Shown here piece by piece: positions 43,272-54,085 of a stretch of 64,000 nucleotides of DNA. The stretch is taken from positions 3,472,001 to 3,536,000 of the forward strand of contig CM073201.1 in the NCBI GenBank assembly GCA_037042915.1. The letters run 5' to 3'. Position 1 is the first letter of the stretch; each line of letters opens with the position of its first letter. Both the position numbers and the translations under genes were made by a program. Origin of the DNA: Auricularia sp. M13. Lineage: Eukaryota; Basidiomycota; Agaricomycetes; Auriculariales; Auriculariaceae. The notes under the pieces were generated by a model. That model was not told the DNA's origin, searched no databases, and saw only the letters and a program-made list of their open reading frames with translations.

Positions 43272-44948
43272 ATGTCTCTATCCGGTAGTTCTGTTGGCTC
43301 GCGGACACCAACGCCAGTGCGAGACGTACTATTTCGTCCCATACGCTTCATCGAAACGGCCACCAACAACTACGTCACAAACGCGAATCAAGTCGTCAGC
43401 CTGCAGGTGAATGGTCAGCTCTTCAAGGTGTGGCACATTTCCCAATCTAGTGTATCGATGCTAAGACAAGCTTTCATACTGTAGGTCTCGAAGAATCGCC
43501 TCATGCTCCGTTCACCGGTGTTCAGAGACATGTTCGGCCTTGCGAAGGAATCATTGCCTGAAGGCAAATCACTGGACTGCGACCGTACTCTTCACGAGAG
43601 AAACGGTGTGTTGCCAAAGATAAACCACGACCAGGAGGAAGAACAGGAGGTCGTCGAGCTGCACAATGAACCAGAAGACTTCAAGCACTTTCTGTGGTAC
43701 ATTCACGCTGAGTACGCACTCGTTGACTCTCGGACGATCCAAGGGGACACCGGAAGCAAACTGACGGCACCGGGTTGGTAACCTCTGCAAGGCCCTGAGG
43801 CAGGACCTATCCATGCTATTTCCGCGGATATACCTCCGATTTGCTTCCGGAGATCCGCAACTGGCCAGGTTTTAGGCTACCCAAAGGCTTTCTGCATTGG
43901 AAATTTATTGTAATGCTCCCAGAACATGTGCTCATCCTGCACCTTGCCCAGAAGTCCCAGTAGCTTGCCCGGAAATTCTCTCTCGGAATGGTGATGCATT
44001 ATGTCAGCAAGCAATATGCATCTGAAGGATCTGTGAACAATGCCCCTACAGCAATCTAGAAAACTGAAAAGGACTCAAACTACATGCAGGACGTTTATTG
44101 GTTCCCCTTTCAAGCAGAATTGAGCCCCTTGGGGGCTCTCCGGAGCCAATTTGGCCGGGGTCCCGAACCTCTGCAGTGCGAGGTCGGCAGACCCATCCAT
44201 CCTAACCTGATGTTCCGGATTTTGCCGGCTGGGTCCCCTTGGGACGATCTGGCTGACAGCTGATAGCCCTCTCGCTGCGCACGAATTCGCAGAGGCGGAG
44301 CCAACGCCGAAGAAATGCATGATTTTGCTCGGAATTGCCAGCATCGCCCACATGTACGAGGCCTTGGATGTCGCAAACTGGACGATGCGTACTGTCCTCA
44401 GGATCCTTATGCAAATCGACCGTCCGTTCTCAGTTGACAGCAAGCTTGCTACGCATCTTCTCCACACGGCGTCACGTTTCCAGGAGACCATCACTCACGA
44501 CTTCCTCAAAAACGCGCAGGATGTGGTCTGCGATGCCATGCACACCGAGCGTTCCGGCACGCTGTCCACAGACCCCATTGCTGCCGTGCGGCTTGCTCAG
44601 GAAGTAGATGACACCTACGTCCTGGGTCATGCGTACTTCTACACGCTGGAAAAAGGGAACGACTACTGGCGCGATGATGCGCGTCTTCGGGCGTACAATA
44701 GGCGGCGGCTTGTCTGCGGTGGGTTCCTCCTGCTGCAGCGGAAGCTGAACGGAGGGAATCAGTACCACCATAACCAACCTCGTACCCCGGTGCAGATATG
44801 GAACGGCCACAAATATGTTTGGCAGAATCCGGTATGGGAGCCTCTTGTGCATCCCGAAATCTGGGATCTTCGAAACGAACTCTGGGCATTGTTTGATTGT
44901 GAGCCTTGGAGACTCGTTGAGGAGATCAGCCAGTCTCCCTCACGGTGA
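43272..44948 (+). CDS. BTB/POZ domain protein, middle unresolved
   Basis: Exon 1 (43272-43427) begins MSLSGSSVGSRTPTPVRDVL and runs into the BTB fold (VVSLQVNGQLFK). After a phased 57-nt intron, exon 2 (43485 on) continues with VSKNRLMLRSPVFRDMFGLA and FKHFLWYIHAE, the classic BTB core used for dimerisation or Cul3 binding. A later exon, probably from about 44,262, holds the C-terminal part known from mushroom BTB proteins (SIAHMYEALDVANWTMRTVL, then RPFSVDSKLATHLLHTASRF) to the stop at 44946-44948. Between about 43,720 and 44,260 I cannot find a continuous coding path, so that stretch may contain unusual introns, an insertion or damage. An inverted-repeat element ends 40 bases before the start. 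Confidence 0.65.
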
Positions 44949-45085
44949 TTGTGTGTGGTAATATACGGAGAGCTTACTCTCGTTCGCAATGTACGCACAT
45001 AGACTCCGAATCTACGAGTTGTGAAGTCGCGTCATCTCGAAACCCAAGACGCGTGCACACACGGAGGACCAAGAGAGTGTCACGA

Positions 45086-46641
45086 CTATTTGAGCAGGTG
45101 ATTGAGCTCGTCGACATCCCATCGAGGAACGTTGTGGTTACCGGAGAAAGTGACGGATTTGATGGCACTCCAAGGCCGCATGTCCTGGGCCAGTGCTGAC
45201 GCAGACTGCCCAGTGCGTTCCGTGTGTGCACCAGCCGCACGAGGTCGTCTCTGCCGGCAGGCTGAAGAGTGGTACCATGAATCACGAGCGCATCGAGACG
45301 CGGCCACATGCACTCTTGCACCTGGCAGAGGCGCGCGAAGAGCAGGGTGATAACCGTCGCGCCGCGAAGCGTAACGCTCGTGAGCGACGAAAGCTGGTGT
45401 GAAGAGGGAATGCTTGTCTCATCGATCACGACGCGGTACAGGTCCAAGGTGACGAGACACGTCAAAAGTCCGGCTAGGAAAGCGTCCAATACTTGTGGCT
45501 GTCCCTTGGAAAGGCGCAGTGTTTCCAATCTGGGGACAATGAGCGCGTGTGGAAATCGTTCGAGGAGCTTCCAAGCGTCCTTTCCCACGGTAAGGCTACT
45601 GAGAAAGGCAAGCTCTATGGGAGCGCTTGGTGCAGCGGTGGGTGGTTCCCGGGCACAAATAACGAGACTGGGTAAACACGGGGCCGCAGCTTCGACAGTG
45701 GTCCAGAAGGAAGCCGTTAGAGATTTTTGTGCGATGGAAACAAGCTCCAACTTGGGCATAGCTACGTGATGATCGTCCCAAAAGAATGGCATGTTCTCTG
45801 CCCGCATGAACGTGAGCCGAGGAGCATGAAAAAGATAGTGCGGATGGAATGAGCCGGACGAGGAGTCCTGGTCAAGAGTTGCGGAATCGTCAGTATCGCC
45901 AGATTTAAAGCTGATGCAAAGGAGGTCCAGCATCGGAGCCGGCCCACGAAGACAATCAAGAACGGGATGTATTGCGCGTGGTTCTGAGAGCCTGGCGGAA
46001 AAGGCTTTCCAACGACGTAGTTGTGGGGCTAACGTCTCGAGTAATTTGAGGTGGTGTTCCAAACCAGCAGAGTCGATAAGATCGAATATCACAACCAATG
46101 GAGACGATCCGGAGCGTGCCAGCACAATTTCTAGATAGTCGAGGAAGTGCATCCCGTGGAAAGGAGCCTGAGCAAGCTGTGGTATTGCGATGTAATGCCA
46201 AAGCTGTGGTGCGCTGAGAGCAGCGCGCCTCCAACGCCGACATACAGCCGCACAGATGAACGGAACACGAGCACAGTGCCGCGATGTGGAAACAGGTCCG
46301 CCTGTCCACAATTGAAGGGGGGAAAGGGCTAGATATTCGAATATCTCGACTAAAAGCTCATCCGGAAACCGCTCGAGTGGACTCAAGGCCGCGCGCTGCT
46401 CCTGCATATGGAGAAAAAGATCGTCGCGCCGTTTAATGGCAGTTTCGAGGCTATTCCGAGCGACATCCAGAGATATCTGTATCTTTGCGAGCTGAGTTTC
46501 GAGCACCGTCGTCGTCAGCATCAGCTGGGCGACCTGCGTTTCGAGCACAGCGAGAGCCTTTTCGTCGAGATCCAATTTCGTGCGCAGGATGTAGTTCGGG
46601 GAGAGCCTCGGGTCAGCGTCCAGGGACGAAAGCATGGCCAT
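45086..46641 (-). pseudogene. F-box gene, coiled-coil type, C-terminal frameshift (paralogue D)
   Basis: ATG at 46641 (MAMLSSLDADPRLSPNYILR), coiled coil (LDEKALAVLETQVAQLMLT), F-box LERFPDELLVEIFEYLAL, FICAAVCRRWRRAALSAPQLW, and leucine-rich units as in paralogue C. The frame is open for over 470 codons. After LVRLVHTRN, near 45,230, it leaves the family pattern, while the overlapping frame one base away carries the conserved end MRPWSAIKSVTFSGNHNVPR WDVDELNHLLK and stops at 45086. A one-base indel near 45,230 is therefore likely. Without correction the product would have an alien tail of about 80 residues, so the protein could still be partly functional. Its 5' side borders the copia element. 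Confidence 0.75.
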
Positions 46642-46717
46642 ACGGCGATCGTCGCCTACGGCAGAGCGTGCTGACACCGTAAGTTGGCAAATTTGATTTG
46701 AAGCTCCGCCCAACAAT

Positions 46718-46908
46718 TGTTCGTGGTACCATACTATTGTAACGAGCCATATGCGCGGCGCGGGTGTGGACCGGAAGCTTTACTCCTTTGCTTTCGTCCC
46801 ACTCGTGCCAGGTACGCACTGTAGCATTACTACTCCATACTCGTATTAATTGACTCCTTTGCTTTCGTCCCACTCGTGCCAGTTCCCTGACCCGTGCCTC
46901 AGTGCATA
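46718..46908 (+). repeat. 5' LTR of the copia element
   Basis: 191 bp. It holds two copies of a 29-base unit (CTCCTTTGCTTTCGTCCCAC ...) about 80 bases apart, also present in the 3' LTR. It ends in GTGCATA directly before the primer-binding site. Confidence 0.9.
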
Positions 46909-47140
46909 GGTTATGAGCCCCGTCGTGTAAACGACAGGGAACTCGCGAATAGGAGTCAAACAGCGCCTTTTGATATCCCTGGCCACGTCCGTCACGCTCA
47001 TCGAGCTCTGACCCGACGCGTGCAAAGGCATCAGACACGCCGAACCACCGGTCACGCGCAGATCCACACAGATCTGTTGACGCGACCGGCCATCAACGCG
47101 GACGTCGCCAAGGCGCGTCACCTCTTACTCTCCTGCCGCC

Positions 47141-50100
47141 ATGGACGCCAGCTACGAGAACACCAGCCGCACGAACGTCACGGCGCTCACAGAGAGCAAC
47201 TTCGCTCTGTTCGAGAACGAGATGACCGCGTTTCTCGACACGCGCATGCTCAGCCGCTACTTGGAGCAGACGCACAGCATTGCGCCCGCCGTTGACGCCG
47301 CGAAGCCCGAAACCGCCGTCGCCCGCGTACTCTGGGAGGACAAGCACCGTGCGGTCTGCGGCCACCTGTACCGCCACCTCGACGCGTCTATCCAAGGCGA
47401 ATTCATCGACCTGTACCAGGCCAAGAACGCCTACGACTTCTGGTCCGCGCTCGAGAAGCGCTTCCGCACCAAACGCCCCGGCCAACGCTTCCAGGCCATG
47501 GGCGACGAGCTGAACATCAAGATGACGGCCAACGACACTCTTACCGACCTGTACTCGCGCGTCATGGAGAAATCCCGCGAGCGCAAGCGTCTTCGCCCAA
47601 CCGGATATTCGCTCAAAGACTTCGATGACGAGTTCGACGCCTGCGTGTGGATGCGCGCGCTTCCCGAGGAGTACGGCACGCTTGCCACCGCGATTCACGT
47701 GTCAAACGGGGAGAAGGCTCTCGAGATGTCAACGATCCACGCAGCCGCGCGCGTCGAGGACGACCAGCAGCTCACCAGAGGCAAGCCCGCCGCCGCCGCC
47801 ATGCGCGCGCGCGCTGCTGCTGCCGTTCCCAGCTCTACTGGCGCCCCGGCGCCCTTTGCCCGCCCCGTTGGCATTGTCGAAGCGCTGAAGCGGCTCCACA
47901 AGGACGCGGCGCTGACGCGCTGCCTCTTCTGCGACTCACCCGACCACTCGTCCGATGCGTGCAAGCGCCGCGAGGCCATCCTCAAGGCCGGCAAGGAATC
48001 CCGTGAGGCGTACAATCGCTCGCGCAACGAAGGGCGCAAGGACGACAAGAAGAAGGCCAACGTCGCCGACGCCGAACCAACTGCGTCCTCCAACGCTGCC
48101 GTTCGTCATTTTGTTTCAGCATCTTCCGCCGAACTTGCCTGTGCCGCCGCATCGTCGAGAGCCTCAGCTGACTGGAATGCGGATACAGGCTGCTCTGCGC
48201 ATATGACGCCCAGTCGCCGCTGGTTTCGAACGCTTCTACCGTACCGCACGCCGATCCGCCTCGCCGACGACACTGTCATTTATTCGGAAGGCGTAGGCGC
48301 TGTCGAGTTTGTGCCGTGTGTCAATGGCGTGGAGGGGCCCCCAGTCGTCTTCGACGATGTACTCTACGTCCCGGCGCTCGGCGTAAATCTATTCTCAGTC
48401 TTTCATCTTATGACGAGCCGGGACTTCGAAATTCATGGAAAGCGCAACCTCCTTAAGTTCGAACGCGACGGCAGGCTGCTCTTTACTGCCACAGTCACCA
48501 ACAACGTCGGTTATCTCGATGGACGCTCGGTCGTATACGAATCGGCAAACCGCGCAACGACTGCCATGTTGAATCTGGAACTCTGGCACCGCCGTTTCGC
48601 CCGCACAAACATCGAGGCCATCAGCGGCATGGAGAAGACTCGCGCCGTGAAGGGTTTGAGCATCAAGGGCGCGCGCACTAAGACCGCACTGTGCGAACCT
48701 TGCCTGGCTGGCAAGTTGCACCGGCACGATGTCCCCCGCGGTCCCGCACGGCGCGCTGACCGACGGCTGGGCATGGTGCACGCTGATCTGAAAGGGCCGC
48801 TGAAACGCTCCATCCAAGGTTTCCTTTACTGGATCATATTCGTGGACGACCGCTCGCGACTGCGCCGCGCCTACTTCCTGCGAAAGAAGAGCGACGCTTT
48901 TGACGCATTCGCGGATTACGTTGCCTGGGCTGAGCGTCAGACGGGTGAGAAGCTTCGACTATTCCACGATGACAAAGGTGGCGAGTTCGTCGGCAAACGC
49001 TGGGAAGTGTTCTGCAAAGCCAACGGCATTGAAATCAAGCACACCGAACGCGCCGAACCCTACCAGAACGGCGTCGCCGAGCGCGCTCACCGCGATACGA
49101 TGGAGGCAGCCACGGCGATGCTCGCCGAGGCAGGGCTACCCGCGTCGTTCTGGCCGTACGCCGTCGAAGCATACACCTACGTCCACAATCGTACGTGCAC
49201 CGCAGCTCTCAAACCCGGCGAGACGCCCTTCGAGATCTGGTACGGACGCAAGCCTGACGTGTCCCATTTCCGCGTGTTCGGTTCGCTCGCATACACGCTG
49301 GTACCCGCCGACAAGCGCACCTCGTTCGACTCGCATTACGCCAAAGCGACATGTCTGGATTATTCTGACACGAAGCCCGGCTGTTGGAGGTTCTACAACG
49401 CAGAGAAACGCGTCCACTTTGAATCCTCCCAAGCCGTCTTCGACGAACATGCCTTCCCAGGGAACTCGCGCGAACCAATCGACCTTCTCGCGACGGATCT
49501 GACGCCCGCAGACGTCCCTGGGATCCTGGATACCGGGCCCGATGACGACGAGGATACGCCGTCCTCAGTCCCCGCGCCCGCCATCCCAACCTTGGGTCAG
49601 CAGTCCACGCCGCCGCAAATGCCGCTGCCCGCACCGCCGCCGCCGCCGCCGCCCGCGCCGCCGCAGATGCCGCCGCCTGCGTCGCTGCCTCACCGGCCGG
49701 AGGTTCCAGCTGCTCCCGCACCAGTCTTGCCAGCTGAGCCTGCGGTGACGAGCGAGAGACGGTCTACGCGCAACACGCGCTATACCGGCTCGCTCGGCGA
49801 GCCTGACCTCCGGCGCACCAAGCACTATCCCACGTCCTTGCGCGCCACCGTCGAAGATGCCGCCGACGACGACGACGAAGTCCTCATCGCAATGCAAGCG
49901 CAAGACGTGCCCGACGACGACCTCTTCAACGACCACGCTGTGCATGCCGCAATGCGAGCCTCGACAGACGCTGCCCTTGCCGAGCACGACGCTTTCGTGT
50001 ACGAGGACGCGCTGGAGTTTGCGTACGACATGCGCACTGACCCACAGCGCGACGAACCGCGCACTTATGCCGAAGCCATGCGACGACCGATGGAACGTGA

Positions 50101-52525
50101 CGCCTGGAGGGACGCCGCGCACTTGGAGCTCGAGAACCTCGTTCGTATGGGAGTCGTCAAGATGGTCAAGCTGCCGGAAGGCGCGCGCGCGATAGGCTGC
50201 AAGTGGGTCTTCAAAGTCAAACGCAACGAGCACGGCGATGTCGAGCACTACAAGGCGCGACTGGTCGCCCGCGGCGATGCGCAGCGCCCAGGTTTCGACT
50301 ACGCGGAGACTTTCTCGCCAACTCCACGCTGGCCTGCACTACGTACAGTCTTCGCGCTCGCCGCGCAGGAGGGTTTGTTGCTCTGGAGCGTTGACATAAC
50401 AGCTGCTTACTTGAACGGCGACCTTGACGAAACGGTCTACATGAAGTTCCCCGAGGGTTTCAAACCAGACGATCCGAGCACGGTCCTCGCCCTCCTCAAG
50501 TCGCTTTACGGGCTGAAACAGGCTGGCCGCAACTGGCACATCAAACTGGACAAGATCCTCGTCGAAATGGGGTTCGTCAAGATCGCCGCGGACAGCTCAG
50601 TATGGGTTTACGGCCGTGACGACGAGCGCGTCATCGTCCCCGTCTTCGTCGACGACATGACGCTCGCAGCTACAGTCACGGAAATAAATATTTGTACACC
50701 CTGATTTTAATGACTCTTGTATGGACAACTGCACAGCCCGATGCATGAGCAATCTTTTACTAATAAGGGGTGGAGATGACAAGTACCTAAGCTTTAATTT
50801 GGCGGTTCAATGATGATGATTGGATTGCTGGTTCTCGTGCTACAGTCGTAAATGTGAAATACCTATATGTGCACTGATCACCCAGCAACTTCTGATCAAA
50901 TATAGGAGGCACCAAACAAAGTTTTCATATAACATATGAGAGGGTGTAGTACTAGATTATGACAGGAGAAGCTACGGGAAGGGCTGCGTTGCAGAGCTAG
51001 GATCAGGTAAACATGAGTCTCGAAGTGGCCGGAACTTGACCAACTTGCCAAGGGCCGCCCAATATACTCCCATCCTTGTGAGTTATTCAATGCAATCCAC
51101 TCAGCAATAGCTGTTTGCTGTTATGAGGTAAAGGTATGAGGGATGATAAGCAGCAATTGGCAAGTTGGTCAAGTTTCGGCCACTTCAAGACTCATGTTTA
51201 CCTAATCCTAGCTCTAGCCCTTCCCGTAGACTCTCCTGTCATAATCTAGTACTACACCCTCTCATATGTTATATGAAAACTTTGTTTGGTGCCTCCTATA
51301 TTTGATCAGAAGTTGCTGGGTGATCAGTGCACATATAGGTATTTCACATTTACGACTGTAGCACGAGAACCAGCAATCCAATCATCATCATTGAACTGCC
51401 AAATTAAAGCTTAGGTACTTGTCATCTCCACCCCTTATTAGTAAAAGATTCCTCATGCATCGGGCTGTGCAGTTGTCCATACAAGAGTCATTAAAATCAG
51501 GGTGTACAAATATTTATTTCCGTGACTGTAAGTCGCGCGAGCGCATCGCGGCGACCATTGCGGAGCTGGCCAAGCACCTCGAGTTGCGCGACCTGGGTCC
51601 GACGAAGTGGTTGCTGGGCGTCGAGGTCAAGCGTGATGGCGAGCGAGGCGCAGTCGGCCTCTGCCAGCGCCAGTACCTGACCGACGTGCTCAGCTGCTTC
51701 AACTTATCCAACCTGTCAACAGTCACGACACCAATGGACTGCAACGCCCACTACTCGGCCGACATGGCGCCGCAGACGGACGACGAACGTGCCGACATGT
51801 CCGGCGTGCCGTACCTCAACCTGCTCGGTGCCCTCGCCTATGCCGCCGTCGCCACTCGCCCAGACTTGTCTTACTCGATAGGTGTGCTCGCGCGCTTCCA
51901 GTCGAATCCTGGCCGCATCCATTGGACCGCGCTGAAGCATCTCGCGCGCTACGTCGCCGGCACCATCGATTATATGCTCGTTTATGCACCCGTCCCGTCG
52001 CAGCGCCTCTTCGACACGTACTCAGATGCAGACCATGGCGGCAACATCGACAATGGCAGGTCCACGACTGGCATGGTGGTCAAGATCAGCAGCGGAGCGG
52101 TGTCCTGGACAAGCAAGTTACAAAGCATCGTTGCCCTGTCTACAACGGAAGCGGAGTACGTCGCCGCCTGCTCGGGTGGCCAGGAGCTTGTGTGGATGCG
52201 CAAGTTCCTCGAGCCACTCGGGTACACGCCCAGCTCCCCGCCGCGCCTTTTTGTCGACAACCAATCCTCGGTGCAAGTCGCGCGCAACCCGCAGCATCAC
52301 GGCCGCATGAAACATCTCGACCTCCGCTTCCACTGGCTGCGTGAGATGGTCGAGCGCGGTCTACTCGAGGTCGTACACATCGGCACGGACTCAATGCCCG
52401 CCGACATCCTCACCAAGGCGCTACCGCGCCAGAAACTCGACGCCGCGCGCAAGATGCTTGGCCTCGCGCGCTCTTTCGAAGAATTTGTCCCTCATCGCTC
52501 TTTATTCTCTACTTTATTGGATTAA
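47141..52525 (+). CDS. Copia Gag-Pol polyprotein, interrupted at 50673-51528
   Basis: The left part runs from MDASYENTSRTNVTALTESN to AGC-TA at 50672, the right part from 51531 to 52525. Joined through a single TA they form one frame of 1,508 codons (VDDMTLAA / KSRERIAAT). Gag has a zinc knuckle C-x2-C-x4-H-x4-C (CLFCDSPDHSSDAC, about residue 262). Protease: WNADTGCSAHM (about 345). Integrase: CEPCLAGK, HADLKGP (about 547), HDDKGGEF (about 610), NGVAERAHRD (about 645); the usual second His of the zinc site is replaced (WHRRFARTN). RT: CKWVFKVKRN, VDITAAYLNGDL, SLYGLKQAGRNW, VPVFVDDM (about 1,169). RNase H: YSDADHGG, LSTTEAEYVA, VDNQSSVQVA. As it stands the frame stops at 50704 inside the insertion, so RNase H is cut off. 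Confidence 0.92.
50673..51528. mobile_element. 856-bp foldback element, TA duplication, inside copia pol
   Basis: Two arms of about 375 bp (50673 to about 51,050 and about 51,152 to 51528) are reverse complements almost throughout, starting CAGTCACGGAAATAAATATT on both strands, around a loop of about 100 bp. A TA flanks each side (50671-50672, 51529-51530), as for Tc1/mariner insertions. Removing the element with one TA restores the copia frame exactly after VFVDDMTLAA. AT-rich compared with copia. No transposase. It must be younger than the copia insertion. Confidence 0.88.
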
Positions 52526-52570
52526 CGAGTATGTTCTCCTTTATTCACCATATGCCTCGTTAGGGGGGTG

Positions 52571-52761
52571 TGTTCGTGGTACCATACTATTGTAACGAGC
52601 CATATGCGCGGCGCAGGTGTGGACCGGAAGCTTTACTCCTTTGCTTTCGTCCCACTCGTGCCAGGTACGCACTGTAGCATTACTACTCCATACTCGTATT
52701 AATTGACTCCTTTGCTTTCGTCCCACTCGTGCCAGTTCCCTGACCCGTGCCTCAGTGCATA
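52571..52761 (+). repeat. 3' LTR of the copia element
   Basis: 191 bp, one base different from the 5' LTR by eye. Preceded by the polypurine-like TAGGGGGGTG and followed by the ACAAT target duplication. Confidence 0.9.
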
Positions 52762-52766
52762 ACAAT

Positions 52767-53158
52767 CTTGACCCGCGATCAACTTCCGATGCACAGTACT
52801 GTTCAGGATTTGAGGCGCCCGTATTTCCGTCAAAGATACTGACTATTGACAACAGAAACTGCTTTTAGTCGTCTCGGCCTTGTTTGAGGAGCAACTATCA
52901 CAACATCTGATTCTTTCGTCTCGTACTACAGGATTAGACGCTCCGCCGTGCAATGAACGGGCCATATCAACGCGCCATGCCGATACTATTCAGGTTGTAG
53001 GCGATCCGTTTTGACTTTGACTATGAAGTTCCCTCTCGCGCTCTAATAGGCCATTTGCTCAGACCTGTACGGCGATCGCGGGAGAAGTATCAACGCCCAT
53101 CACGCCATAATTCTTGAAGGTCACACGTCGTATCCCTCTCTCAGCAGCACGGGCACCG
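52767..53158. other. Intergenic between copia and the methyltransferase-like gene
   Basis: No coding sequence or repeat recognised. It is presumably the old upstream region of F-box paralogue D and the promoter of the gene at 53,159. Confidence 0.4.
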
Positions 53159-53796
53159 ATGAATCTTGTGCGGCTCGCCTGCGTCCTCTGTTCGACACTC
53201 GCCCTGCATTTGTCTCACACACCGCCCAACCCTCACCCCAATGAAAACACTCCCGCGCCGACACCACTGGAGCGCTACTTTATGCTATGGATTATTTGCA
53301 CCAAGGTACAGTAGTATCCAAATGCGCCGCACATCCGCACTGAATTCTTCGACGTCAACAGTATCTGAGCTGGGCCGCATGCGCTGTCAACCTACTCCAA
53401 TCCCGCGACGACCTGCCGCTTACGCTAATGATCGGCACAGCGCTAAGCGTCTGCGGCGCATTCCTCCGTCTCTGGTGCTTCCGCCTGCTCGGCCGGCGCT
53501 TCACGTTCCAGCTCGCGACCCATCCCGTCGACGCAGCGCTCGTGACCACGGGGCCCTACGCCGTCGTCCGTCACCCGTCCTACGTCGCCGGCGTACTGTG
53601 CTTCGCCGGCGTCTGCATTGCTCTTCTGCGCCCGTGTGTACCCTGGGTATGGACGGTGATCGCTATCGCTTCGCCTCTCCCGCCGCTGTTCGCACGAGTC
53701 CGTCAGGAGGAGCTCCTGCTCCGGCAGGAATTCGGTTTGAAGTGGGATGACTACTGTCTCGCGGTTCCACGTCGCGTGCTGCCGGGCATTCTGTAG
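53159..53796 (+). CDS. Isoprenylcysteine carboxyl methyltransferase-like membrane protein
   Basis: Two phased exons, 53159-53305 and 53362-53796, 193 aa. The C-terminal half carries the signature of the ICMT/phospholipid-methyltransferase-like family: GPYAVVRHPSYVAGVLCFAG followed by a hydrophobic segment and then RQEELLLRQEFGLKWDDYCL, where the RHPSY and E-E-x2-L-x3-FG-x2-W-x2-Y motifs bind S-adenosylmethionine. About four membrane segments are visible (RLACVLCSTLALHL; LTLMIGTALSVCGAFLRLW; VLCFAGVCIALL; VWTVIAIASPLPPLF). True ICMT (Ste14) methylates prenylated C-termini in the ER. Basidiomycetes have several shorter relatives of unproven substrate, and this one is short, so only the family is claimed. 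Confidence 0.82.
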
Positions 53797-54085
53797 TGCT
53801 ATCGTGCTCGTCATAACGAACTGCATATCTTGTTTCATATTGGAGTAGTTTTTTGGACTCGGAATGCCACTTTGCTGAATGTTCAGCAGCGGCAGCTCTC
53901 ACCTGCCAGTGAGAACTGGTACTGAGCACCGGCCGTATCCTCCTGACGAGTCTCTGCGTGACGGCTCACTGCTAGACGGGACCGTGAAAACGCACGCTCC
54001 GCGATTCCCGCGGCAAGAATCGCCGAGGACGAAGAAGTGCCCGGCGGTGAACCGAGATATCTGGCTGTCGACGTCGGCGGGTTTA

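Larger units (their letters stand above)
46718..52761 (+). mobile_element. Ty1/copia retrotransposon, 6.0 kb, with LTRs and a nested insertion
   Basis: Two 191-bp LTRs (46718-46908 and 52571-52761) begin TGTTCGTGGTACC and differ at one base (GCGGCGCGGG versus GCGGCGCAGG). ACAAT is duplicated outside both ends (46713-46717, 52762-52766). Just inside the left LTR is GGTTATGAGCCCCG, complementary to the anticodon region of initiator Met-tRNA, the half-tRNA priming site known from Drosophila copia. A purine-rich TAGGGGGGTG precedes the right LTR. The single gag-pol frame is broken only by a foldback element at 50673-51528. The near-identical LTRs point to a recent insertion. Confidence 0.93.

Noticed and set aside
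46718-46908. CRISPR-like interpretation of the repeated 29-base units in the LTR
   Set aside because: Only two units per LTR in a eukaryotic retrotransposon, no spacers of constant length and no cas genes.
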